Assembly: GCF_037404875.1 (NCBI RefSeq)
Contig: NZ_JBBELO010000030.1
Location: forward strand, 16,664-80,663
Direction: 5' to 3'
From: Orlajensenia sp037404875
GTDB lineage: Bacteria; Actinomycetota; Actinomycetes; Actinomycetales; Microbacteriaceae
Length of the DNA stretch: 64,000 nt
Shown: in pieces, positions 1 through 7,890 of the stretch
Layout: every line of letters starts with the position of its first letter
Numbering within the stretch: the first letter of the stretch is position 1
Program-made: the position numbers and the translations under genes
The notes under the pieces: generated by a model
Told to the model about the DNA's origin: nothing
What the model saw: the letters and a program-made list of their open reading frames with translations, nothing else
Databases searched by the model: none

Positions 1-1
1 C

Positions 2-1108
2 GACTCCACCTCGACGGCGAGCTCGACCACTCCGCAGAACGTCGTCGTCAACAACAGCGACTCCGTCAATGAGATCACGGCCGTCGCGGCCAAGGCCTCG
101 CCGAGCGTCGTCACCATCTCGGTCACCTCCGACAGCGGCAGCGGAACCGGTTCGGGCGTCATCCTCTCCAAGGACGGCTACGTGCTGACCAACACCCACG
201 TCGTGACGCTCGATGGCAACGCCAGCCAGACCACCATGCAGGTGCAGACCTCCGACGGCAAGCTGTACGCGGCCAAGGTCGTGGGAACCGATCCCGTCGC
301 CGACCTCGCCGTGATCAAGCTGACGGATGCCTCCGACCTCACGCCGCTCGACTTCGCGGACTCGAGCAAGCTCAACGTCGGCGACTCGGCCATCGCGATC
401 GGCGCGCCGCTCGGTCTCGCGGGCACCGTGACCAACGGCATCGTGAGCGCGCTGAACCGTTCGATCCAGGTGGCGTCTTCGGCCGCCCCTGACAACGGCC
501 AGGACCAGCAGCAGGCACCCGACGACCAGGGCGATGGCAGCCCGTTCGACTTCTGGAACTTCGACCTGCCGGGCCAGACGCCCACGCAGACGTCCTCGTC
601 GATCTCACTGCCGGTCATCCAGACCGACGCAGCCATCAACCCGGGCAACTCCGGTGGGGCGCTGCTCAACTCGAAGGGCCAGCTGATCGGCATCAACGTG
701 GCGATCGCCAGCGCGAGCGACGCGGCGAGCAGCGGCGGCCAGTCGGGCAGCATCGGTGTCGGCTTCGCCATTCCGGCGAACCTCGCCAAGCGCGTTGCCG
801 ATGAGATCATCGAGAGCGGCAAGGCCAGCCACGGCTTGCTCGGCGCATCCGTGCAGCCGGCCGACAGCACCAAGGACGGCATCGTCGGTGCGCAGATCAA
901 GGATGTCACCTCCGGTGGCGCCGCCGACAAGGGAGGCCTGAAGGCCGGTGACATCATCACCGAGTTCAACGGCGTGCCGATCAGCGATGCCAACGACCTG
1001 ACCGCACAGGTGCGCTACCTGCCCGCCGGTGCCAAGGCCGATGTCACGTACACCCGGGACGGAAAGAGCGCCACCACCACCGTGACGCTCGGTGAGCTGA
1101 CCTCGTAG
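2..1108 (+). CDS. HtrA/DegP-like serine protease with PDZ domain (5' truncated)
   Basis: Trypsin-like envelope protease of the HtrA family, which degrades or processes misfolded exported proteins. The frame is open from base 2, so the N-terminus (normally cytoplasmic tail, membrane anchor and Ser/Thr-rich linker) lies outside the window. The triad is visible: His in TNTHVV (codon at 197), Asp in ADLAVIKL (near 300) and Ser in GNSGGALL (codon at 650). An acidic Gln/Asp-rich insertion (about 490-590) sits between the two beta-barrels. The PDZ domain occupies about 820-1090 and ends close to the stop. A hairpin follows the stop. Family assignment is secure; the number of paralogues in the genome is unknown. 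Confidence 0.93.
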   Translation, partial: DSTSTASSTTPQNVVVNNSDSVNEITAVAAKASPSVVTISVTSDSGSGTGSGVILSKDGYVLTNTHVVTLDGNASQTTMQVQTSDGKLYAAKVVGTDPVADLAVIKLTDASDLTPLDFADSSKLNVGDSAIAIGAPLGLAGTVTNGIVSALNRSIQVASSAAPDNGQDQQQAPDDQGDGSPFDFWNFDLPGQTPTQTSSSISLPVIQTDAAINPGNSGGALLNSKGQLIGINVAIASASDAASSGGQSGSIGVGFAIPANLAKRVADEIIESGKASHGLLGASVQPADSTKDGIVGAQIKDVTSGGAADKGGLKAGDIITEFNGVPISDANDLTAQVRYLPAGAKADVTYTRDGKSATTTVTLGELTS

Positions 1109-1130
1109 TCCTCCTCCTCCTTCCACTCGT

Positions 1131-1162
1131 GCAGGCGCTCGCGGAACACCGCGGGCGCCTGC
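1131..1162 (+). terminator. Hairpin downstream of the HtrA-like gene
   Basis: Two 14-nt arms (1131-1144 and 1149-1162), paired except for one G-T wobble, enclose a 4-nt loop. It begins 22 nt after the stop codon. There is no U-tract, so termination is inferred from position and stability only. Confidence 0.55.
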
Positions 1163-1193
1163 CGCATGCGGGCGTCGCTTCAGGGCGGTGCGA

Positions 1194-1199
1194 TAGGCT
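1194..1199 (+). promoter_or_regulatory. -10-like hexamer TAGGCT for the glycopolymer genes
   Basis: TAGGCT lies 27 nt before the ATG at 1227, which also has a CTGGAG ribosome-binding site. This would give a short leader. No convincing -35 was seen. Confidence 0.45.
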
Positions 1200-1226
1200 C
1201 GACCGGACCTGCAACGACTGGAGCCA

Positions 1227-2282
1227 ATGAGCGAGAACGCCACGAGCGCAGAAGCACCGTCGCTTCCCGGGGTGTCGTACGTGATGCCCGTGCTCAACGA
1301 AGTGACGCATGTACGTGCGGCCGTCAACAGCCTCCTCCAGCAGGACTACGCCGGCCCGTTCGAGGTCACCGTCGCCCTGGGGCCATCCATCGACGGAACG
1401 ACCGAGCTGCTCGCCGACATGTCGAAGCGCGATCCGCGCATCCACGTGATCGAGAACGAGATCGGCTCCACGCCGGCCGGGCTGAACGCCGCCATCCGTG
1501 CGTCGAGCTATCCGATCGTCATCAGGGTCGATGCCCACTCGAGCTTGCCGGTGGAGTACGCCCGCATCGCGGTGGAGACCCTTCTCCGCACCGGTGCGGC
1601 GAATGTGGGCGGCGTCATGGACGCCCAGGGGCACAGCCCGTTCCAGCGAGCCGTCGCTCGGGCCTACACCACCCGCGTCGGACTCGGCGGCTCGTCGTTC
1701 CATGTCGGGGGCACCGAGGGTCCGGCCGAGACGGTGTACCTCGGATGCTTCCGACGTGAGGCCATCGAGGCCGTCGGCCTCTTCGACGAGCGCATCAAGC
1801 GCGGGCAGGACTGGGAACTCAACCGGCGCCTCCGGTCCGCAGGGGAGACCGTGTGGTTCACGCCCGCATTGCAGGTCGTCTACCGTCCCCGTCCGAGCCT
1901 CAGCCGGCTCGCACGCCAGATGTTCTCGACGGGACTCTGGCGTGGGGAACTGGCGCGGCGCTTCCCGGCGAACAACGGCCTGCGCTACTTCGCACCCCCG
2001 CTCATGGTGCTCGGCGTCAGCATCGGGGTGCTGCTGGGCATCGGCGGCATCATCCAGGCCATGCTCGGGGCGGCGCCGTGGCTGCTCGTCGGCTTCGCGG
2101 CGCCGGCCGTCTACGCGCTGTTCGTGGTGCTCGCCACGCCGGTGGCGACACGGGGCGACGGAATTCGCGTGAGTGCCTGGTTTCTCTTAGTCTTGCCCTG
2201 CATTCACGTCTGCTGGGGCACCGGCTTCATCGCCGGGTATCTCGCCCTGACGAACAACATCGCAGCACACACCGGGAGATGA
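1227..2282 (+). CDS. Family 2 glycosyltransferase, ExoA-like, membrane-anchored
   Basis: GT-A fold glycosyltransferase of 351 residues, expected to move a sugar from a nucleotide-sugar at the inner membrane face. The N-terminus has the GT2 opening (YVMPVLNE, residues 19-26), a metal-binding region (RVDAHS, about 93) and an acceptor-side motif (QDWELNRR, about 193-200). Hydrophobic segments from about residue 250 to the end predict two or three membrane helices, as in ExoA-type enzymes. Its stop overlaps the next start (ATGA, 2279-2282), so it is translationally coupled to the CDP-alcohol phosphotransferase. Inference from context: cell-wall teichoic-acid or related glycopolymer synthesis. Substrate unknown. 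Confidence 0.88.
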   Translation: MSENATSAEAPSLPGVSYVMPVLNEVTHVRAAVNSLLQQDYAGPFEVTVALGPSIDGTTELLADMSKRDPRIHVIENEIGSTPAGLNAAIRASSYPIVIRVDAHSSLPVEYARIAVETLLRTGAANVGGVMDAQGHSPFQRAVARAYTTRVGLGGSSFHVGGTEGPAETVYLGCFRREAIEAVGLFDERIKRGQDWELNRRLRSAGETVWFTPALQVVYRPRPSLSRLARQMFSTGLWRGELARRFPANNGLRYFAPPLMVLGVSIGVLLGIGGIIQAMLGAAPWLLVGFAAPAVYALFVVLATPVATRGDGIRVSAWFLLVLPCIHVCWGTGFIAGYLALTNNIAAHTGR

Positions 2283-3091
2283 CAGTGGCCGAAGCCCACG
2301 CCGCGCGGCCGACGTCGATCGCCGAACTGCGCGCCGTCGCCCAGCCGCCCGAGGTGCGCGGTCGCCGCAACGCCGAGCACTGGACGGCCTCGCTGTACCT
2401 GCGGCGGTTCTCGCCGTACCTCACCTGGTACCTGTTGAAGACGCCCATCTCGGCCAACGGCGTGACGGGGCTCATGATCCTCGTGGGCTGGTCGACCGCC
2501 GCGGCCCTGCTGATCCCGGGTATCTGGGGAGCCCTGCTCGCCCTTGTGCTCGGTCAACTCCAGATGCTCGTGGACTGCTGCGACGGCGAGGTCGCGCGCT
2601 GGCGCGGAACGTCCTCTCCCGCCGGGGTCTTCCTCGACAAGGTGGGTCACTACACGACCGAGGCGCTGATTCCTCTGGCCCTCGGCATCCGTGCTGCGGC
2701 GTGGCCCTTCGATGCACCCGACGATTACCTCTGGACGACGCTCGGGGCCCTTCTCGCATTGATCATCGTGCTCAACAAGGCGCTCAACGACATGGTGCAC
2801 GTGGCGCGAGCCAACGCCGGACTGAGCAAGCTCGCCGACACCCACGGCGAATCCGCGCCCACGCAGAGTGCGATCGCCGCGTTGCGACGGGTTGCGCGCT
2901 TCGTGCCCTTCCACCGGCTCTACCACTCGGTGGAGCTGACCATGATCGCCTTTGCGGCGGCACTCGTCGGTCTCTTCGTCGGCGAGCCGAACGTAGACCG
3001 CGTCGTCGTCGCCGTCCTGGTTCCCCTCGCGCTGCTCTCCCTCGTCGGCCATTTCGTGGCCATCCTCGCGTCGAAGCGTGTCCGTTCCTGA
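2279..3091 (+). CDS. CDP-alcohol phosphotransferase family membrane enzyme
   Basis: Integral membrane enzyme of 270 residues that would transfer a phospho-alcohol from a CDP-activated donor. It carries the family signature DGEVAR, then eight residues, then GVFLD. The last conserved Asp (D-x3-D) is replaced by His (D-K-V-G-H, near 2650). Several hydrophobic helices flank the motif. The start is the ATG overlapping the previous stop; the open frame upstream is a shadow. The next gene starts inside its 3' end. Together with the glycerophosphotransferase and nucleotidyltransferase nearby it suggests a phosphodiester-linked wall polymer. The acceptor and alcohol cannot be read from sequence. Confidence 0.82.
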   Translation: MTVAEAHAARPTSIAELRAVAQPPEVRGRRNAEHWTASLYLRRFSPYLTWYLLKTPISANGVTGLMILVGWSTAAALLIPGIWGALLALVLGQLQMLVDCCDGEVARWRGTSSPAGVFLDKVGHYTTEALIPLALGIRAAAWPFDAPDDYLWTTLGALLALIIVLNKALNDMVHVARANAGLSKLADTHGESAPTQSAIAALRRVARFVPFHRLYHSVELTMIAFAAALVGLFVGEPNVDRVVVAVLVPLALLSLVGHFVAILASKRVRS

Positions 3092-3953
3092 GGTCGGCAT
3101 CGGCGTCGTCGTGCTCACCCAGGGCCGACGCCCCGATGACCTGGCCGCCGGCATCCGCTCCCTTCTGAATCAGACGGGGGTGAGCCTCGACATCGTCGTC
3201 GTCGGGAACGGGTGGGAGCCGCGAGATCTTCCGGAGGGTGTCGGCGCGCTGGCGCTTCCCGAGAACGTCGGCATTCCCGCAGGCCGCAATCGCGGCGTGC
3301 CGCGAGTGACGGGGGAGTACCTGTTCTTCCTCGACGACGACGCGTCGCTGCCATCGACCAGCTTCCTCTTGGATGCCGTTGCCCGCCTGCGCGCCGATGC
3401 CTCCATCGGCCTGCTGCAACCACGGGTGGAGGACCCGGCGGGGGTGGTCTCGCCGCGGCGCTGGATCCCGCGCATCCGTAAGGGGTCGGCCGATCACTCG
3501 AGTCCTGTCTTCTCGGTGTGGGAGGGTGCAGTGCTTCTTCCCCGAGCGGTCTTCGATGCCACCGGCGGATGGGGCGAGCCCTTCTTCTATGCCCACGAGG
3601 GCATCGAACTGGCGTGGCGGGTGTGGGATCAGGGCCTGCGTGCCTGGTATGCGGGCGATCTCGTGGCGAATCATCCGGTCATCGCTCCTACCCGGCACTC
3701 GCAGTACTGGCGCCTCAACGCGCGCAACCGCGTGTGGCTGGCACGGCGCAACCTGCCCGCGCCCCTCATTCCGTTCTACGTGGGCTCGTGGACGCTCGTG
3801 CAGATGCTGCGCTTCGCCCGCCGGCCTTCAGGGGCACGGGCCTGGTGGGCGGGGTGGCGCGAGGGTTGGCGGGTCGATCCCGGGGGCCGTCGCCGCATGC
3901 GCTGGGTAACGATCTGGCGTATGTCGCGTGCGGGGCGCCCTCCCGTGATCTGA
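3078..3953 (+). CDS. Family 2 glycosyltransferase (soluble, GT2)
   Basis: GT-A glycosyltransferase of 291 residues with a GTG start inside the 3' end of the preceding gene (14-bp overlap). Visible features are GVVVLTQGRR at the N-terminus, NVGIPAGRNRG (about 75) typical of the GT2 nucleotide-binding region, FLDDDASLP for the DxD metal site, and YAHEGIELAWR in the acceptor region. No long hydrophobic segments are evident. It resembles rhamnosyl- and galactosyl-transferases that work on wall polymers, but the sugar is not deducible. Same-strand overlap makes it part of the 1227-5269 gene block. Confidence 0.85.
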   Translation: MSVPEVGIGVVVLTQGRRPDDLAAGIRSLLNQTGVSLDIVVVGNGWEPRDLPEGVGALALPENVGIPAGRNRGVPRVTGEYLFFLDDDASLPSTSFLLDAVARLRADASIGLLQPRVEDPAGVVSPRRWIPRIRKGSADHSSPVFSVWEGAVLLPRAVFDATGGWGEPFFYAHEGIELAWRVWDQGLRAWYAGDLVANHPVIAPTRHSQYWRLNARNRVWLARRNLPAPLIPFYVGSWTLVQMLRFARRPSGARAWWAGWREGWRVDPGGRRRMRWVTIWRMSRAGRPPVI

Positions 3954-3969
3954 GCTCCGCACCCTTCAG

Positions 3970-3975
3970 TAGGGT
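3970..3975 (+). promoter_or_regulatory. -10-like TAGGGT placed for a leaderless GTG start
   Basis: TAGGGT ends 7 nt before the GTG at 3983, where transcription would be expected to begin. It could instead act as a weak ribosome-binding site. Confidence 0.4.
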
Positions 3976-3982
3976 TGATCGG

Positions 3983-5269
3983 GTGGGTGCAGTGAACGAC
4001 GTTCGGCAGGGGTACCGCTTCGCGAAGCGGGTACTGGTCAACCGACGGGCGCAGAAGCAGCTCGCGCAGAAGCTGGATGTTGCCCCGCCGCTGAAGCGCG
4101 GCCGATTCGTCATCGGCGTGTACTTCGCCGACGGCCCCGTCAACCTGTACCAGATGCGCCAGTGGTACGAGCCGCTCGCCGAACTGGCCAAGCGTTGGCC
4201 CGTGCTCGTGCTCTCGCGCACCTCGGGGGCGGCATCCGCCCTGCTCGACGAGTGCCCGGTTCCCGTGGCCTACGTGCGCAAGGTGAACGACCTGGAGCAG
4301 GTGATCGCCGAGCAGGAGTTGCGGGTGATCCTGTACGTGAACCAGAACGCGAAGAACTTCCAGATGATGCGATACGGGCGTCGCTGGCACGTTTTCATCA
4401 ACCATGGTGAGAGCGACAAGATGTACATGACCACCAACCAGTACAAGGCCTACGACTACGCGCTCATCGCCGGTGACGCCGCGCGGGCGCGGCTGGAGCG
4501 GGTGCTGTGGGATTACGACTTCGACAAGCGCGCCCTCTCCATCGGCCGCCCGCAGGCCGACCACTACTCCGGCGCCACTCCTTACGTGCCCGACGATCGT
4601 GAGGTCGTGCTCTACGCGCCGACGTGGGAGGGGGATCGCGCCGCAGCCGCCTACGGTTCCATCGCGACCCACGGCGTGGCACTCGTGCGATCGCTGCTGG
4701 CGAGCCCGCAGCATCGCGTGATCTACCGTCCGCATCCGCGTTCCGGTGTGGTCGACGACGCCTACCGTGCGGCCGACCGCGCGATCGTCCGCATGATCGA
4801 GCAGGCGAACGCGGCGGATGCCACGGCGCAGCACGTGTACGACACGGGGCCCGACCTGGGCTGGCAGTTGGCGGCCGCCGATGTGGCCATCGTCGACATC
4901 TCGGCCATGGTCTATGACCGGCTGGCCACCGGCAAGCCCCTTCTCATCACCCGGCCGGTGGAACCCGCCGCCGAGATCGACAACGGCGGCTACCTCTCGG
5001 ACTGCGAGTGGCTGAGTGCTGAGGATGCGCCGAACATCGTGCGGATCGTCGATGACCTGGCCCATGGCGACGAGGCGCAGGCCCGTCTGCAGGTCTGGGT
5101 GGAGCGTTACTTCGGCGACACGACGCCCGGAGCCGCCACGGCCCGCTTCCACGGCGCGATCGAGCACCTGCTCTCGGAGTGGGAGCGGAACGCCGCGCTG
5201 CACGCGGACGACGGCTCGGTCGACGAGCGGGACCGCGAATCGGTCGACGAGGGCATCGAGCCCGACTGA
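3983..5269 (+). CDS. CDP-glycerol glycerophosphotransferase family protein (TagF/TagB-like)
   Basis: Polymerase or primase-type enzyme of 428 residues that adds glycerol-phosphate or a related polyol-phosphate from a CDP donor to a wall polymer at the inner membrane face. Family landmarks are FINHGESDK (His-Gly active-site region), VLYAPTWEG, VIYRPHPRS and DISAMVYDRLATGKPLL. The GTG at 3983 follows a TAGGGT hexamer; an in-frame GTG at 3992 is an alternative. The frame is open much further upstream, but that part overlaps the preceding gene and is non-homologous shadow. It is the clearest marker that this block makes a teichoic-acid-like polymer. Confidence 0.9.
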   Translation: MGAVNDVRQGYRFAKRVLVNRRAQKQLAQKLDVAPPLKRGRFVIGVYFADGPVNLYQMRQWYEPLAELAKRWPVLVLSRTSGAASALLDECPVPVAYVRKVNDLEQVIAEQELRVILYVNQNAKNFQMMRYGRRWHVFINHGESDKMYMTTNQYKAYDYALIAGDAARARLERVLWDYDFDKRALSIGRPQADHYSGATPYVPDDREVVLYAPTWEGDRAAAAYGSIATHGVALVRSLLASPQHRVIYRPHPRSGVVDDAYRAADRAIVRMIEQANAADATAQHVYDTGPDLGWQLAAADVAIVDISAMVYDRLATGKPLLITRPVEPAAEIDNGGYLSDCEWLSAEDAPNIVRIVDDLAHGDEAQARLQVWVERYFGDTTPGAATARFHGAIEHLLSEWERNAALHADDGSVDERDRESVDEGIEPD

Positions 5270-5317
5270 CGCGGCGCCGCCGCGGCTGCCCGCGAGCCGC
5301 ACCCCGCCTGCTCCGTC

Positions 5318-5390
5318 CGCCGTTGCGCCACGTTCAGGGCCGTTGCGCCAGTTGTACTGGCGCAAGGGCCGCCGAAGTGGCGCAACGGCG
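5318..5390. repeat. Nested inverted repeat built from GTTGCGCCA units
   Basis: Outer arms of 14 bp (CGCCGTTGCGCCAC at 5318-5331, perfect complement at 5377-5390) enclose inner arms of 10 bp (TTGCGCCAGT at 5343-5352, complement at 5356-5365). The core CGTTGCGCCA therefore occurs twice directly and twice inverted. It sits between the convergent tagF-like and EcsC-like genes and could serve as a bidirectional terminator or be a REP-like dispersed element. Confidence 0.85.
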
Positions 5391-5396
5391 CGGGCG

Positions 5397-6308
5397 TCAG
5401 GGGAGCGGGAACTCCTCGTCGGCGGGGGGCGCGGCATCCGTCGACGAGGAACGGCCGCCGGGCAGGGCCTTGCGAACCGTGCCGCCCACGGCGCTCGCTC
5501 CGCGGCGGATGGGCCGCAGCACCGCCCGCCCGAGGTGGCCGGGCCGCTTCACGACGATCACCTCACCGGCCGGCTCGAGCTCGACCGACAGCACGAGCGG
5601 CGCCGCTCCAAAGGCCAATCGAGCGGCCGCGACGACGCGCCGTCCGAAGATCTGGTTGCCGACGCCACCGACGACGGCGCCGACGCCGAAGGGGAGGGCC
5701 TTGGAGATCACGCTCGCACCCGCGCCCACGGTGAAGCGCCGGATGAACATCGACTTCAGCCGGTCCACGAGCGGACCGACCACCGCTCGCGGGATGCTGT
5801 TTGTGACGAGTTCGCCCCAGTACGCCGCGCGGCCCGGCCGGCCACTTGTGGCCTGGCCGGCGAGCTGGCGCACGAGGTCGGTGCCTTCTCGTCCGAGCAT
5901 CATCGTCATGATGAGGGCGCGCGCCCGTTCCGGATCGGCGACGGCGATGCCGTGCACCTCGGCGACCGACTGCGCGAACAACGCCGTTGCCTCGAGAAAG
6001 CCCGCGGTCTCGGCCGCCGAGAGCGCGAGGGTGATCCCGGTCCCCACGCCGGGAATCACGGCCGTCGCACCGACGGCGGCGCCCCCGGTGGTCACGGCGG
6101 CGAGGTAGCGCCGCTCGAGGATGCGCACGAGTTCGGCCGGAGTCGCGGTGGGATGGTGTCGACGGATGCTGCGCAGGTGCGCGAGCACCGCCGGACGCTG
6201 CACCCCGAGGCCGAAGTCGATGGTGCGCACGACGCCGCCGGGCAGCTCGGGACCCGGGGTCTCGGTCGGCGGTTCGTACACGCGGTCATCCATGGTCTTA
6301 CGGGCCAT
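5397..6308 (-). CDS. EcsC-like hypothetical protein
   Basis: 303 residues, rich in Ala and Gly, with two glycine-rich hydrophobic stretches (GAAVGATAVIPGVGTGITLALS near 75-97; GAGASVISKALPFGVGAVVGG near 195-215). This pattern resembles the EcsC family, whose biochemical role is not established. No signal peptide. The C-terminus is charged and Ser/Pro-rich. The ATG at 6308 has TAGGAT six nt upstream, consistent with a leaderless mRNA. It is convergent with the tagF-like gene and divergent from the VOC gene. Alternative: an unrelated actinobacterial membrane-associated family. Confidence 0.6.
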   Translation of the reverse strand: MARKTMDDRVYEPPTETPGPELPGGVVRTIDFGLGVQRPAVLAHLRSIRRHHPTATPAELVRILERRYLAAVTTGGAAVGATAVIPGVGTGITLALSAAETAGFLEATALFAQSVAEVHGIAVADPERARALIMTMMLGREGTDLVRQLAGQATSGRPGRAAYWGELVTNSIPRAVVGPLVDRLKSMFIRRFTVGAGASVISKALPFGVGAVVGGVGNQIFGRRVVAAARLAFGAAPLVLSVELEPAGEVIVVKRPGHLGRAVLRPIRRGASAVGGTVRKALPGGRSSSTDAAPPADEEFPLP

Positions 6309-6314
6309 GCTCCG

Positions 6315-6320
6315 ATCCTA
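6315..6320 (-). promoter_or_regulatory. -10-like TAGGAT placed for a leaderless ATG (EcsC-like gene)
   Basis: On the minus strand TAGGAT ends 6 nt before the ATG at 6308, and there is no ribosome-binding site between them. Confidence 0.5.
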
Positions 6321-6461
6321 GGTGGGGCCATCGGAGCCGACGGTGGGCTTGACAGGCTCGATTTCGGCGGCGGATAGCGGCGGCACGCACCGGCCGCACG
6401 CGTCGGTGGCACGCAACGGGATCGAGCAGGATCGAAGAAGCGCCTCCCGGCAGGCCCGACC

Positions 6462-6467
6462 TACCGT
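6462..6467 (+). promoter_or_regulatory. -10-like TACCGT placed for a leaderless ATG (VOC gene)
   Basis: TACCGT ends 6 nt before the ATG at 6474. No Shine-Dalgarno sequence is present. Confidence 0.4.
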
Positions 6468-6473
6468 GACGGT

Positions 6474-7133
6474 ATGACATCCATCGACCACATCACCCTC
6501 GACGTCGCCGACACGGCCGTCGCAGAGCAGTTCTACTCGGCCGCCTTCGGATTGGGATCGCGGGTGCGCCTCTGCGCCGCACAGCCCGCCTCGAGCGGGT
6601 TCCGCGGATACACCCTCTCGCTCATCGCCTCTCAGCCCGCCGACGTGAGCGCATTCACCGAGAGTGCGATCGCCGCAGGCGCGACGGAGCTGAAACCGAT
6701 CGCCAAGTCGCTCTGGGGCTACGGCGGCGTCGTGCAGGCGCCCGACGGCGCCATCTGGAAGATCGCGACGTCGGCCAAGAGAGACGCCGGTCCCGCACGA
6801 CGACACGTGGACTCCATCGTGCTCCTGCTCGGCGTCGACGACGTGGCCCTCAGCAAGCGCTTCTACGTCGAGCACGGATTCACCGTCGGAAAGAGCTTCG
6901 GCGGCTACGTCGACTTCGCCATGCCGGGAAGCCCGATCACCCTCGGGCTCTACCGGCGCAAGGCCCTGGCCAAAGACGCCGGCGTCGCCGTCGAGGGCAC
7001 CGGCTCGCACCGCATCCAGGTCACCGGCGATGCCGGCCCGTTCACCGACCCCGACGGCTTCGCGTGGGCGACGGCACTTCTCCCGCCGACCTCAGCGGAT
7101 GCCGTGCCGGGCCCCCGGAGCGCGAGCGCGTAG
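6474..7133 (+). CDS. VOC-superfamily (glyoxalase/bleomycin-resistance fold) protein
   Basis: 219 residues with two vicinal-oxygen-chelate modules: module 1 begins MTSIDHITLDVADTAVAEQFYSAAFG and module 2 begins HVDSIVLLLGVDDVALSKRFYVEHGF (about residue 120). Each keeps the His/betaalphabetabetabeta start, and the second ends in DPDGFAWATA, where the metal-binding Glu of enzymatic members is not obvious. This suggests a binding protein or atypical lyase. It stands alone between the EcsC-like gene and the exporter genes, and is convergent with the latter. Ligand unknown. Confidence 0.85.
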   Translation: MTSIDHITLDVADTAVAEQFYSAAFGLGSRVRLCAAQPASSGFRGYTLSLIASQPADVSAFTESAIAAGATELKPIAKSLWGYGGVVQAPDGAIWKIATSAKRDAGPARRHVDSIVLLLGVDDVALSKRFYVEHGFTVGKSFGGYVDFAMPGSPITLGLYRRKALAKDAGVAVEGTGSHRIQVTGDAGPFTDPDGFAWATALLPPTSADAVPGPRSASA

Positions 7134-7149
7134 GGAGCTTCGGGTGGTC

Positions 7150-7890
7150 TCAGCCGACGCCGTGTTCCTCGTTGTAGCGATCGAGCACGGCGTCGATGGG
7201 GCCGTCGAGCACGAGCTTGCCCTTGTCGAGGTAGAGTCCGCGTGAGCAGAAACGCCGCAGGTCGCGTTCATTGTGGGAGACGAAGAACAGGGTGCGACCA
7301 GCGTCGAGCATCTCCTCGATGCGGCGATAGCACTTCTCGCGGAACGCCTTGTCGCCGACGGCGAGAACCTCGTCGACCAGCAGGATCGGTTCTTCGAGGC
7401 TCGAGACGACCGAGAACGCGATGCGCACCTTCATGCCGCTCGAGAGGTGCTTGTAGGGGGTGTCGAGAAAGTCGCCGATCTCGGCGAAGCCGATCATGTC
7501 GTCGAAGCGCTCATCGATCATCGCCCGCGTCATTCCGTGCAGGCCTGCGGTGAGGTAGATGTTGTCGCGCACGGTGAGGTCGTCGACGAAGCCGCCCGTG
7601 ATCTCGATGAGGGGTGCGACGCCGGCGTGCACGCTCACCGTTCCCTCGTCGGGGATCATGACTCCGGCGACGAGCTTCAGCAGTGTGGACTTGCCCTGCC
7701 CGTTGCGGCCGACGACGCCGATCGCCTCGCCCTGCTTCACGGTGATGGTCACTCCGCGCAGGGCCCAGAACTCGTTCGGACGCGAGCGCCGCTCGCGGCC
7801 GGCGAAGAGGTCCTTGAACGTGCGACGGCCTCTCCGATTGCGCCGGAACCGGATGCCGACATCCTTCACCTCGATGGCGGGGGCCGTCAT
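7150..7890 (-). CDS. Polysaccharide/teichoic-acid ABC exporter, ATP-binding subunit (TagH/RfbE-like)
   Basis: ATPase of 246 residues that powers export of a completed lipid-linked wall polymer. Walker A is VVGRNGQGKSTLL (about 58-70), the signature is LSSGMKVRIAFS, Walker B is ILLVDEVLAVGD, and the switch His is FFVSHNERDLRRF. The insert DNIYLTAGLHGMT is characteristic of the TagH/Wzt/RfbE group. It lacks the long C-terminal carbohydrate-binding domain of Wzt, so it fits the short chain-length-independent type. Its ATG overlaps the permease stop (7887-7890). Confidence 0.93.
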   Translation of the reverse strand: MTAPAIEVKDVGIRFRRNRRGRRTFKDLFAGRERRSRPNEFWALRGVTITVKQGEAIGVVGRNGQGKSTLLKLVAGVMIPDEGTVSVHAGVAPLIEITGGFVDDLTVRDNIYLTAGLHGMTRAMIDERFDDMIGFAEIGDFLDTPYKHLSSGMKVRIAFSVVSSLEEPILLVDEVLAVGDKAFREKCYRRIEEMLDAGRTLFFVSHNERDLRRFCSRGLYLDKGKLVLDGPIDAVLDRYNEEHGVG

